This document shows, piece by piece, positions 1 to 10,200 of a DNA stretch of 64,000 nt. The notes beneath the pieces were generated by a model. That model worked only from the letters and a program-made list of their open reading frames with translations. It was not told the DNA's origin and ran no database searches. Position 1 is the first letter of the stretch. Every line of letters begins with the position of its first letter. A program made the translations under genes and the position numbers. This DNA is from Croceibacter atlanticus HTCC2559 (GTDB lineage Bacteria; Bacteroidota; Bacteroidia; Flavobacteriales; Flavobacteriaceae): positions 1,260,001 through 1,324,000 of the forward strand of contig NC_014230.1 of assembly GCF_000196315.1 (NCBI RefSeq). The letters run 5' to 3'.

Positions 1-900
<900 letters not shown>

Positions 901-1020
901 CAACAAAGCGTTCTCTTGAACTCTTTTCTAATCATCAATATTACGTGAATTCCGAATATGTCAAGATATTGATATGTCCTGATGCCTTCCATTGTGAAGG
1001 TCGAAGGAACAAACAGCACG
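901..1020 (+). other. 23S-5S rRNA spacer with processing hairpins
   Basis: This spacer of about 120 bases lies between the 23S and 5S genes. It holds an inverted repeat TCAATAT (935-941) / ATATTGA (966-972) and a small hairpin CCTTC/GAAGG (985-1000). These are likely parts of the precursor recognised during rRNA maturation. No tRNA is present in the spacer. Confidence 0.6.
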
Positions 1021-1127
1021 AGGTGGCTGTGGCGGCGGGGCGCACCCCTTCCCATCCCGAACAGGACGGTTAAGCCCGCCAGCGCCGATGGTACTGCTAT
1101 CCAGTGGGAGAGTAGGTCGCCGCCTTT
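1020..1127 (+). rRNA. rrf: 5S ribosomal RNA
   Basis: This is a complete 5S rRNA. The 5' strand AGGTGGC (1021-1027) pairs with GCCGCCT (1119-1125) to form helix I. The conserved internal blocks CCCATCCCGAACAGGA, TTAAGCCCGCCAGCGCCGAT and GTGGGAGAGTAGGTCGC are present in order. It lies about 120 bases after the 23S gene and directly before the operon terminator. The ends may be off by one or two bases. Confidence 0.95.
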
Positions 1128-1130
1128 CTT

Positions 1131-1166
1131 GACTCCCCTTCCTTTATTGGTAGGGGAGTTTTTTTT
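1131..1166 (+). terminator. rRNA operon terminator
   Basis: The stem ACTCCCCT (1132-1139) / AGGGGAGT (1152-1159) encloses a 12-base loop and is followed by a run of T. It lies right after the 5S gene and is a classic intrinsic terminator for the rRNA operon. Confidence 0.9.
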
Positions 1167-1182
1167 GTTTACGATTATTATG

Positions 1183-1218
1183 AAAAAAAGACCGAAGATT
1201 TTTCTTCGGTCTTTTTTT
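1183..1218 (-). terminator. Terminator of the purK-purE-peptidase operon (could act both ways)
   Basis: The long perfect hairpin AAAAAAAGACCGAAGA / TCTTCGGTCTTTTTTT has a TTTT loop and homopolymer flanks on both sides. It lies ten bases beyond the stop codon of the minus-strand M3 peptidase gene. It would end that operon and could also back up the rRNA terminator on the plus strand. Confidence 0.88.
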
Positions 1219-1227
1219 AAATATCAT

Positions 1228-3252
1228 TTAATTTAATCCTGCCCTTTCAATTAAGCCTTTATTTGAAGGGTTTTTACCTCTGAATTTTTTATAAAGAATT
1301 TCGGGAGATATTGTCCCTCCTTTTGAAAGTATATTTTCTTTAAAGCTAAAAGATAAATCAGGGTTAAATATTCCTTTAGTTTTAAAATAATCAAATGTAT
1401 CTGCATCTAATACTTCAGCCCATTTATAACTATAATAGCCAGAGGAATAACCTCCTTGAAAAATATGTGCAAAAGAAGTACTCATTAAGTTATCAGTTGT
1501 TTCAGGGTATAGTTTTGTTGTTTTAAAAGAATTAAACTCTTGCTCACTAATAAGTTTTATTTTATTTGGATTAATATTATGCCAATCCATATCTAAAATA
1601 CCAAAACTAATTTGTCTTAAGGTCTGAAACCCTTCTTGAAATTTATTTAATTCTTTAATTTTGTTAATAAACCTTGTGGGTATAATTTCTCCAGTTTTAT
1701 AATGAAACGCAAATAATTCTAGTGCCTCTTTTTCATAACACCAATTTTCTAATAATTGGCTAGGTAGTTCTACGAAATCCCAAGATACTGACGTCCCTGA
1801 TAAACTTGGATAAATTGTGTCTGCTAATATTCCATGAAGTGCATGACCAAATTCATGAAATAGTGTTGTTACTTCATTAAAAGTTAATAATGAAGGTTTG
1901 TCCTTAGATGGTTTTGAGAAATTACAAACATTAGAAATATGAGGTCTGTGATTAATACCATCTTTAATATATTGAGACTTAAAAGAGGTCATCCAAGCAC
2001 CTGGTCGCTTACCTGATCTAGGATGGAAGTCAGCATAAAATAGTGCTTTGAACTTACCTTCTTCATAAACCTTAAACGTTTTTACATCTTCGTGATATTT
2101 TTCAATATTAAATACTTCTTCAAATGTTAGATTAAATAGTTTTTCTGAAATTTTAAAAACTCCACTAATTACATTTTCAAGTTTGAAATATGGTTTGAGT
2201 TCTTCATCATCTAAACTGAAGCTCTGTTTTTTTAATTTTTCTGTATAATATGCACCATCCCATTTTTGAAGCTGATCTATATCATCTAATTTTCTAGCAA
2301 AATCTTCTAATTCTTTGAATTGTTTAATGGCGACAGGTTTAGCTTTTTCTAATAAATCATTTAAGAAGCTATACACAGTATCTGGATCTTTTGCCATTCG
2401 TTCTTCTAATACATAATCAGAATGTGTTTTGTATCCTAATAACTTTGCTCTTTTATATCTTAGAGAAACAATTTTTAAAACATTTTCCTCATTATTATAC
2501 TCATTGTTTTTATAACATCGAGAGCCATATGCTAACGACATTTCTTTTCTGAGTTCCCTGTTAGAAGCGTACTTCATAAAAGGAACATAGCTTGGGTAAT
2601 GAAGAGTAAATATATAGCCTGGTTTATTTTGTGATTTAGCTAATTCTTTAGCATCATTCAAAATAGATTCAGGTAAACCTTTTAATTTTTCTAAGTCTGT
2701 AATGTGTAATTGAAAGTTGTTAGTTTCTGCTAAAACATTTTCTCCAAATTTCAATTTTAACTTTGAGAGTTCATTATCTATCTCTCTAAGCTTTTTTTGA
2801 TCTTCAGCATTTAAGTTTGCACCATTACGTGTAAAGCTTTTATATTTTTTATTTAATAACATTTCTTGCTCTTCACTTAAGTTGAATTTCGATTTGTTAT
2901 TATAAACAGCTTTAACGCGTTCAAATAATGCTTTGTTTAAAGTTATATCATTTCCAAATTCCGATAATAGTGGAGAGATCTCTTGAGCTATTTTTTGAAG
3001 ATTCTCAGATGTTTCTGCAGAATTTAAATTAAAGAAGATACTAGTAACTCTATCAAGTTGCATTCCGCTAAACTCTAAAGCTTCTATAGTATTTTTGAAA
3101 GTTGGTTCATCCTTATTGGAAGTAATTACATCAATTTCTGCTTTTGTTTCTTTAACTAGTGCTTCTATTGCTGGCTTAAAGTGTTCATCTTTTATTCGAG
3201 AAAAAGGAGCTTCTTCAAATTGTTCTAATAAAGGATTTTTGTCTTGTGTCAT
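1228..3252 (-). CDS. M3 family zinc metallopeptidase (oligopeptidase A / peptidyl-dipeptidase type)
   Basis: This 674-residue protein has the size and layout of the M3 (thimet oligopeptidase) family, in which a single zinc enzyme degrades short peptides. The zinc motif HEFGH is at residues 466-470 and the third zinc ligand is probably E495 in the segment WDFVELPSQ. The conserved substrate-side segment HPRSGKRPGAW is near 410-420. There is no signal peptide, so it should be cytoplasmic. The sequence does not separate oligopeptidase A (PrlC) from dipeptidyl carboxypeptidase (Dcp). It is the last gene of a minus-strand operon, 8 bases after purE, and ends at a strong terminator. A role in recycling peptides is inferred from the family. 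Confidence 0.93.
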   Translation of the reverse strand: MTQDKNPLLEQFEEAPFSRIKDEHFKPAIEALVKETKAEIDVITSNKDEPTFKNTIEALEFSGMQLDRVTSIFFNLNSAETSENLQKIAQEISPLLSEFGNDITLNKALFERVKAVYNNKSKFNLSEEQEMLLNKKYKSFTRNGANLNAEDQKKLREIDNELSKLKLKFGENVLAETNNFQLHITDLEKLKGLPESILNDAKELAKSQNKPGYIFTLHYPSYVPFMKYASNRELRKEMSLAYGSRCYKNNEYNNEENVLKIVSLRYKRAKLLGYKTHSDYVLEERMAKDPDTVYSFLNDLLEKAKPVAIKQFKELEDFARKLDDIDQLQKWDGAYYTEKLKKQSFSLDDEELKPYFKLENVISGVFKISEKLFNLTFEEVFNIEKYHEDVKTFKVYEEGKFKALFYADFHPRSGKRPGAWMTSFKSQYIKDGINHRPHISNVCNFSKPSKDKPSLLTFNEVTTLFHEFGHALHGILADTIYPSLSGTSVSWDFVELPSQLLENWCYEKEALELFAFHYKTGEIIPTRFINKIKELNKFQEGFQTLRQISFGILDMDWHNINPNKIKLISEQEFNSFKTTKLYPETTDNLMSTSFAHIFQGGYSSGYYSYKWAEVLDADTFDYFKTKGIFNPDLSFSFKENILSKGGTISPEILYKKFRGKNPSNKGLIERAGLN

Positions 3253-3260
3253 ATATTAGT

Positions 3261-3752
3261 TTACTTATTAGTACTTATGGATTTTGCGCCATCAATTACC
3301 TTTTGTTTCAAACTTTCTTTATAGTCAATAATTGTTTCAAGTATTTCAGAATTACTACTACCTATAATTTGAGCGGCGAGTATTCCTGCATTTTTAGCTC
3401 CGTTGAGAGCTACTGTTGCTACAGGTACGCCTCCAGGCATTTGTAAAATAGAAAGAACAGAATCCCAACCATCAATTGAATTGCTTGATTTTACAGGAAC
3501 ACCAATAACAGGTAAAGGTGAAAGTGAAGCAACCATTCCTGGTAAATGTGCTGCACCACCAGCACCAGCTATAATTACATTTATGCCCCGATTGTGAGCA
3601 TTCTTACTGTAATCAAATAACTTCTCTGGTGTTCTGTGAGCAGAAACAATATCAACTTCAATATCTATATTAAATTCCCTTAAAATATCTATAGCGTCTT
3701 GCATAACTGGCATATCGCTAGTACTTCCCATGATAATTCCAACTTTTGGCAT
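3261..3752 (-). CDS. purE: 5-(carboxyamino)imidazole ribonucleotide mutase
   Basis: PurE class I converts N5-CAIR to CAIR in purine synthesis. At 163 residues it is full length. The family motifs are clear: GSTSDMPVM at 9-17, SAHRTPE at 37-43 with the catalytic-site His39, and GAGGAAHLPGM at 63-73. The start ATG is 6 bases downstream of the purK stop, so the two subunits of the bacterial two-step carboxylation are translated from one message. The cytosolic enzyme acts as an octamer in the family. Confidence 0.97.
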   Translation of the reverse strand: MPKVGIIMGSTSDMPVMQDAIDILREFNIDIEVDIVSAHRTPEKLFDYSKNAHNRGINVIIAGAGGAAHLPGMVASLSPLPVIGVPVKSSNSIDGWDSVLSILQMPGGVPVATVALNGAKNAGILAAQIIGSSNSEILETIIDYKESLKQKVIDGAKSISTNK

Positions 3753-3758
3753 AATGAC

Positions 3759-4916
3759 TTATTTAGAAATAACTTTAATTTTTTGTTTTACTTTTTCAGC
3801 AACTCGTCTTGCTTCATTTATGTCCTCATCTATAATAGTAACGTGTCCCATTTTTCTAAATGGTCGTGTTTCACGTTTACCATATATATGTGGCGTTACA
3901 CCATTTAAACTCATGATGTTCTCAATATTTTCGTAATACACTTGGCCAGTATAGCCTTCCTCACCAACAAGGTTTACCATAACACTCCCAACTTTACTTT
4001 TTGTACTTCCTAAAGTTAAATTTAAGATAGCTCTTAAGTGTTGTTCAAATTGATTTGTGAAGCTACCTTCTATGCTAAAATGACCTGAGTTATGTGGTCT
4101 TGGCGCTACTTCATTTACTAGTATCTCATCGTTATGTGTCTGGAATAACTCTACAGCTAAAATACCCACGTGCTCAAAAGACTCAGAGACTTTTTTAGCC
4201 ACAGTTCTAGCTTTGTCTGCAATAGTTTTTTCTATCCTTGCAGGACATATAACATATTCTACTTGGTTAGCTTCAGGATGAAATTCCATTTCCACTACGG
4301 GATATGTTTTAACATCACCTTTAGGATTTCTTACAACAATTACTGCAAGTTCATTTTTAAAGGGAATCATTTCCTCTGCTATACAAGAAACCTCGGGTAA
4401 CGGTATAAGATCTTCATCATCTCTAATAACGCTCACACCTTTACCATCATAACCGCCTTCACAACTTTTCCATACAAAAGGAAAACTATGTTCTTTTCTA
4501 ACTATAGCTTCAGTTAAGAGTTGTTTGGTTTCATAGCGTTTAAATTGAGCTGTAGGTATACCATTAGATTCGTAAAACTCTTTTTGTACACCCTTGTTCT
4601 GTATTTTTCTAAGTGTTTGAGCAGAAGGATATACTGTTTTTCCTTCTTTTTCTAATGCTTCTAACGCTTCAACATTAACAGCTTCTATTTCAAAAGTTAA
4701 GACATCAACTTGTTTTCCAAAGTTATAAACTGTGTCATAATCCATTAAACTACCTTCTGTAAATTTATTACATGAAATTTTACAAGGAGCTTGAGGATTA
4801 GGATCTAGTACATGAGTCCTAATATCGTATTTACGTGTTTCGTATAATAACATTTTACCTAGCTGGCCTCCGCCAAGAATACCTATAGTAAAATCTGAAG
4901 AAAAGTAGTTGTTCAT
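3759..4916 (-). CDS. purK: 5-(carboxyamino)imidazole ribonucleotide synthase
   Basis: PurK is the ATP-grasp enzyme that makes N5-CAIR from AIR, ATP and bicarbonate, feeding PurE. At 385 residues it is full length. An N-terminal nucleotide-fold segment GILGGGQLGKML is at 12-23. The ATP-grasp glycine-rich segment CEGGYDGKG is in the middle, and the NEVAPRPHNSGH motif that binds metal and substrate is near 268-279. It is the first gene of the purK-purE-peptidase operon and is divergent from hpt-adk across a 92-base gap. A -7-like TATTTTTA box lies upstream on the minus strand. Confidence 0.97.
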   Translation of the reverse strand: MNNYFSSDFTIGILGGGQLGKMLLYETRKYDIRTHVLDPNPQAPCKISCNKFTEGSLMDYDTVYNFGKQVDVLTFEIEAVNVEALEALEKEGKTVYPSAQTLRKIQNKGVQKEFYESNGIPTAQFKRYETKQLLTEAIVRKEHSFPFVWKSCEGGYDGKGVSVIRDDEDLIPLPEVSCIAEEMIPFKNELAVIVVRNPKGDVKTYPVVEMEFHPEANQVEYVICPARIEKTIADKARTVAKKVSESFEHVGILAVELFQTHNDEILVNEVAPRPHNSGHFSIEGSFTNQFEQHLRAILNLTLGSTKSKVGSVMVNLVGEEGYTGQVYYENIENIMSLNGVTPHIYGKRETRPFRKMGHVTIIDEDINEARRVAEKVKQKIKVISK

Positions 4917-4992
4917 AGCTTAAATGTCTTGCGTAAAAATAATTCTTTCTAAAGGAATAGCCGAATGAATATGAGGTAAAAGCCGTAATCAT

Positions 4993-5000
4993 TATCTTTG
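4993..5000 (+). promoter_or_regulatory. Promoter -7 box of hpt-adk
   Basis: TATCTTTG matches the Bacteroidota -7 consensus TAnnTTTG exactly and ends 8 bases before the hpt-adk ATG. The transcript would be almost leaderless. No good -33 TTTG is visible at the usual spacing, so the call rests on the -7 box and its position. Confidence 0.5.
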
Positions 5001-5008
5001 CCGTCTCT

Positions 5009-6112
5009 ATGGTAAAATTACACGACAAACAGTTTGAGAAATTTATAGGCAATGATGCTATTAATCACGCTATCAATGGCATTGCTGTAAAATTAAATGA
5101 TGAGCTAAAGGATAAACGACCTGTATTTTTAACAGTATTAAATGGCGCATTTTTGTTTTCTGCAGAAATAATAAAACGCTTTAATTATGAGTGTGAATTA
5201 AGCTTTATAAAGGTAGCGTCTTATGAAGGAATGCAACAGGGCGAAATCACAACAGTAATGGGTGCAGAGCCTTCTCTTAAAGGACGTACAGTTGTAGTAG
5301 TTGAGGATATTGTAGATTCTGGTAATACGATTGAAGCTATTATGCAGATTCTTGATAATGAAGGTGCAGAAATTATAAAAATAGCAACTCTTTGTTATAA
5401 ACCATCTGCATACGGTAAGCATTACAAATTAGATTATGTAGGCTTAGAAATAGATAATACATTTATTGTAGGATACGGTTTAGATTATAAAGGTCTAGGC
5501 AGAAACCTAAAAGATATATATAAACATAAACCAACAAAAATGACTAACATCGTTCTATTTGGCCCTCCAGGCGCAGGAAAAGGAACTCAAGCAGAAGTAT
5601 TAAAGGAAAAATATAACCTTGTACACATATCTACAGGAGATGTATTTCGCTATAATATTAAAAATGCTACAGAATTAGGAACACTTGCTAAATCTTATAT
5701 GGATAAAGGACACCTAGTTCCAGATGAAGTTACTATTAAAATGCTTAATGCCGAAGTAGATAAAAATGCAGACGCAAACGGTTTTATTTTTGATGGTTTT
5801 CCAAGAACAGAAGCACAGGCAGAAGCTCTTTCTAAATTAATGGATGAAAAAGACTCGCAAATAGATGCTATGATTGCTTTAGAGGTAGAAGATGAAGTTT
5901 TAGTACAGCGCCTATTAGAACGCGGTAAAACTTCAGGCAGAAAAGATGATGCCAATGAGGATGTTATACGAAACCGAATTAAAGTGTATTATAATGAAAC
6001 TGCAATTTTAAAAGATTACTACCAAAAGAAAGATAAATACCATGGTATAAATGGTGTAGGTAGTATTAATGAAATTACAGAAAGACTAAGTAAAGCTATA
6101 GATAAGCTTTAA
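5009..6112 (+). CDS. adk: Hypoxanthine phosphoribosyltransferase-adenylate kinase fusion
   Basis: One 367-residue reading frame joins two purine enzymes. Residues 1 to about 177 are a hypoxanthine phosphoribosyltransferase with the PRPP-binding motif VVVVEDIVDSGNT at 95-107. Residues 178-367 are a full adenylate kinase with P-loop GPPGAGKGT at 185-193, the AMP-site segment STGDVFR, the DGFPRT motif, and a short LID without the zinc-type insertion. An internal ATG at 5540 opens the kinase part with no stop before it, so separate internal initiation is possible but not shown. The fusion links base salvage (IMP/GMP) to AMP/ADP balance. adk is missing from its common place after secY in this genome segment, which agrees with relocation into this fusion. 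I recall this arrangement from other flavobacteria. Confidence 0.95.
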   Translation: MVKLHDKQFEKFIGNDAINHAINGIAVKLNDELKDKRPVFLTVLNGAFLFSAEIIKRFNYECELSFIKVASYEGMQQGEITTVMGAEPSLKGRTVVVVEDIVDSGNTIEAIMQILDNEGAEIIKIATLCYKPSAYGKHYKLDYVGLEIDNTFIVGYGLDYKGLGRNLKDIYKHKPTKMTNIVLFGPPGAGKGTQAEVLKEKYNLVHISTGDVFRYNIKNATELGTLAKSYMDKGHLVPDEVTIKMLNAEVDKNADANGFIFDGFPRTEAQAEALSKLMDEKDSQIDAMIALEVEDEVLVQRLLERGKTSGRKDDANEDVIRNRIKVYYNETAILKDYYQKKDKYHGINGVGSINEITERLSKAIDKL

Positions 6113-6195
6113 AAATATCGAATTTTTTATTTCGAATATGGTATGATGAAGTTTACTTCTTATATTAAATATTCATCACTATAAACTATCACCCA

Positions 6196-7197
6196 ATGAC
6201 TGAAGGAAATTTTGTTGACTATGTAAAGCTGCACCTTAAATCTGGTAAAGGCGGACAAGGATCTGCACACATGCGCAGAGAAAAGTATATAGAAAAAGGA
6301 GGCCCAGATGGTGGTGATGGTGGTCGTGGTGGTCACGTTATTATTAAAGGAAATAAAAACCTTTGGACATTATACCACCTTAAGTTTAAAAGACACATTA
6401 GTGCTGGCCATGGAGAACATGGTAGAAAACAAGAAATGTCTGGCGCAGATGGTGAGGATCAATATATAGACGTGCCTCTAGGTACGGTTATAAGAGATAA
6501 AGAAACAGAAGAAATTCTTCATGAAGTCATTAATGATGGCCAAGAAATAATTATTGCAAAAGGAGGTTTAGGCGGCCGTGGCAACACACACTTTAAGAAC
6601 AGTGTAAATCAAACTCCTAGGTACGCACAACCTGGTTTAGAAGGCGAAGAAATAGATGTTACTGTTGAGCTTAAAATACTAGCAGATGTTGGTTTGGTAG
6701 GTTTTCCAAATGCAGGAAAGTCTACATTATTGTCTGTAATTACTGCTGCAAAACCTAAGATTGCCAATTATGAGTTTACAACCTTAAAGCCAAGTTTGGG
6801 TATTGTAGAGTACCGAGATTACCAGACCTTTGTAATGGCAGACATTCCTGGAATTATTGAAGGTGCTGCAGAAGGAAAAGGTTTAGGGCATCGCTTTTTA
6901 AGACATATAGAACGCAACTCAACCCTATTATTTTTAATACCTGCAGACGCTCCAGATATTGTTGAGCAGTATCAGGTATTGTTAGATGAGCTACGCCGTT
7001 ACAACCCAGAACTGTTAGATAAAGACAAGCTTATTGCAATATCTAAAAGCGATATGTTAGATGAAGAGTTAAAAGGAGAGTTAGACGCTTCAATTAAGGG
7101 TAAATTTAATAACGTTCCTTATTTATTTATTTCATCTGTTGCGCAACAAGGGCTACAACAACTTAAAGACAAGCTGTGGCAAATGCTTAATAATTAA
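6196..7197 (+). CDS. obgE: Obg-family GTPase
   Basis: This is an essential GTPase involved in late 50S ribosome assembly and stress signalling. At 333 residues it has the glycine-rich Obg fold at about 1-160, then the G domain with G1 GFPNAGKST at 169-177 and G3 DIPG at 216-219. It lacks a long C-terminal extension, as is common in this phylum. It lies 83 bases after hpt-adk in the same direction. The gap has an imperfect hairpin (ATATCGAA / TTCGAATAT, about 6115-6142) that could be a weak terminator, so an independent promoter cannot be excluded. Confidence 0.97.
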   Translation: MTEGNFVDYVKLHLKSGKGGQGSAHMRREKYIEKGGPDGGDGGRGGHVIIKGNKNLWTLYHLKFKRHISAGHGEHGRKQEMSGADGEDQYIDVPLGTVIRDKETEEILHEVINDGQEIIIAKGGLGGRGNTHFKNSVNQTPRYAQPGLEGEEIDVTVELKILADVGLVGFPNAGKSTLLSVITAAKPKIANYEFTTLKPSLGIVEYRDYQTFVMADIPGIIEGAAEGKGLGHRFLRHIERNSTLLFLIPADAPDIVEQYQVLLDELRRYNPELLDKDKLIAISKSDMLDEELKGELDASIKGKFNNVPYLFISSVAQQGLQQLKDKLWQMLNN

Positions 7198-7265
7198 CTT
7201 GTTGTATTAAATTAAGGTTTTTTTAACATTTGAGTTTGTATTTTGTATGCTAATTAACTTAGCAT

Positions 7266-10200
7266 ATGAAACAAATACTACTTTTAATTAGTCTTCTTTT
7301 TACATCAATATTTTATGCACAATGTCCTACAGGAAATTTTGCAGATTTAAGAACACAAGCCGATGTCGATGATTTTGGCGCCAACTTTCCAAACTGTACC
7401 ACACTTATTGATTTAAGAATAGGGACAACTGCAGTATCTACAGATCAAATTACAGACCTTTCGCCACTTTCTTCATTAACTACTGTTCAAGACTTACTAG
7501 TTATAGAAAATGATGATCTTTTAAACTTAAACGGTTTAGGAAATATAACTGTAGAGAATCTTACTATTACTCAAAATGAATCTTTACAAAGCATTTCTAC
7601 TAGTCAAATTGAAGTCACCTCTCAACTAAGAATTCTTGATAATCCCTCATTAGTTAGTTTAGAAGGTTTTGAAGGAACAACAATGTTACAAGTTTTAGAG
7701 ATTAGTAATAACCCTATAACTTCTCTTTCAGGATTAGATAATCTCACAACTGTAACATTTTCTGCAGCAATTAATGACAATGACGCTCTATTAAACTTAT
7801 CTGGTCTTGGAGGCTTAACCTTAGCTCGCGGATTAAGTGTAAACCAAAATAATAATCTTCAAAATTTAAATGGAGTTGGAATGCTTACTGTTGATAATTT
7901 AGGTATAAGCTCTAATGTTGCTATGTCTGAAATTTCTACAACGACGAGCATAAATGTTACTGTAAATTTAGAAGTGAATAATAATACTTCCTTGGATAAT
8001 TTTACTGGCTTAGAAGAGACAACTCACCTTCAAGATCTTCGCCTTTCAAACAACGCCATAACATCATTTACTGGATTAAATAATCTTGTGGAGATAAGTG
8101 ATTTTTTCAGAATTATACAATCTCCAAATATTACAAACTTTACAGGTTTAGATAATTTAGGAATTATAGAAAGTTTAGAAGTTAATAATAATAGTAGCCT
8201 AACTAACCTTAATGGATTGCCTGATGCTACCTTGTCTTTTGTCCTTATAAGCAATAATCCTGTACTACAGCAAATTGCGACAACAAATACATTACAGGTG
8301 ACAGAAAGCTTGCAGGTTTTGTTAAACGACGACCTAAATAACTTACAAGGACTTGAAACAACAACAAGCTTAAGTAATGTCTCAATTAGTAGCAATACTA
8401 TTTCTTCTTTAGTGGGCTTAGAAAATTTAACTGAGGTAACAGGGTTTTTAACTATAGCTTCTAATATTATATTACCTAACCTTACAGGCCTTACCAATTT
8501 ACAGAGTGTAATGACATTAGTTGTAGAGTTTAATGAGGATTTGATTAACTTAGATGGTTTGGGTAGCACTACTATTCAAGAGTTAGCTGTTACAGATAAT
8601 CCATCAATGTCTTCAATAGCATTAACAAGTGAACTTGAAGGGATGCAAGAAATTGAAATAGTGGACAATGCTCTGTTAACAGATCTAACTGGATTAGAGA
8701 ATATTGTTTCAACCTCATTTATCGGTCTTAGCGGAAATGGTATAACATCACTAAATGGGTTGCAAAATTTAGAGAGCGTTCAAAATTCCTTTATTATAAA
8801 TACTAACGATATGTTACCCAACTTGAATGGTTTAACTAGCCTTCAATATGTTGAGTCACTTACCGTAGGTCTTAACGAGACAATGGTTAATTTAAATGGT
8901 GTTGGTGATATACAGGTTGCAGCATTAAGGCTTACACTTAGTCCTAATGTACAACAACCATTAACGCAAGGTTCAATAGCTGTAACATCTAGCATAGCTA
9001 TTGAAGATAATCCTAATATCACAAACTTAAATGGGTTAGAAACTACAACTCAAGTTAGTTCTATTAGTATTGAAAGAAACCCTTTATTATTTAATATTAA
9101 TAGCTTGGAAAATGCAACTGTAGTAGGAAATGTGCAAATTATAGATAATGCCGCGTTGTCTAATTGTAGTATAGAGAGCTTTTGTCTGGCCATTGCAGCA
9201 GGAAATACAAATTTTAATATTGCCAATAACGCAACAGGTTGTAATTCATTACAAGAAATTGAACAAGGCTGTATAGGTGTTGTTAACTCTCTTACAGGAA
9301 CTATTTCTTTCGATATAGATAACAATGGCTGTAGTACAGGAAACACACCATCAGAAGGCATACTTGTTAGTGTAGAAAATTCAAACGGAATACTATCAAC
9401 ACTTACAGATAGTAATGGTAACTATGTGTTATTATTATCTGATAATGAATATACGGTATATATAAATGAACAATCTTTACCAAGTGATGTTTCGTTTTCT
9501 CCTGCAAGTCAAACTGTTTTATTCACAGAATCTGAAACAGAGGTAACTGCAGATTTCTGCCTAACATCTTCAAGTTCTTATGACGACCTAGCAGTTTCAA
9601 TTTTTCCATTAGAAGAAGCACGACCAGGTTTTGAAACAGATTATTTAATCAATTTTGAGAATAACGGAACTACAGTTTTAAATCCCACTATAACTTTAAT
9701 GTTTGAAGATACTAAGATGAATTACCTTAGTAGTACACCTCAAGAGACTTCAGTAACTAGTAATATGGTAACTTGGAGTTTTAGCAACTTGCAGCCATTT
9801 CAAAGTGGCTCTATTGTGTTTACTACAGACATTTTTCAGCCACCAACAGTTAATGGAGACGATATCCTAAGCTATACAGTAACAATATCTCCAAACTCAA
9901 ATGATGCTATTCCAGAAGATAATAGTCAGGTTTTCGAGCAAATAGTAGTAAATTCTTTTGATCCAAATGACAAGCAAGTAACACAAGGTGAAAGTATTTT
10001 AGAAGCAGAAGTGCCTAATTATTTAGATTACCTGGTTCGTTTCCAAAATACAGGTACAGCAAGTGCTGTAAATATAACAGTAACAGATACATTATCTAAT
10101 AATTTACAATGGGGAACTTTAAAAGCAGTAGCTTCTAGTCATGAGTACAGATTAGAGGTAGAAGATGGAAACATTGTAAAATTTATTTTTGAAGATATAT

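Noticed and set aside
982-1236. An 84-codon frame across the 5S gene
   Set aside because: It is a chance frame through the 5S rRNA and two terminators.
8030-8569. A 179-codon antisense frame within the LRR gene
   Set aside because: It is a shadow of the repetitive LRR coding sequence, with low-complexity Leu/Ser composition and no start context.
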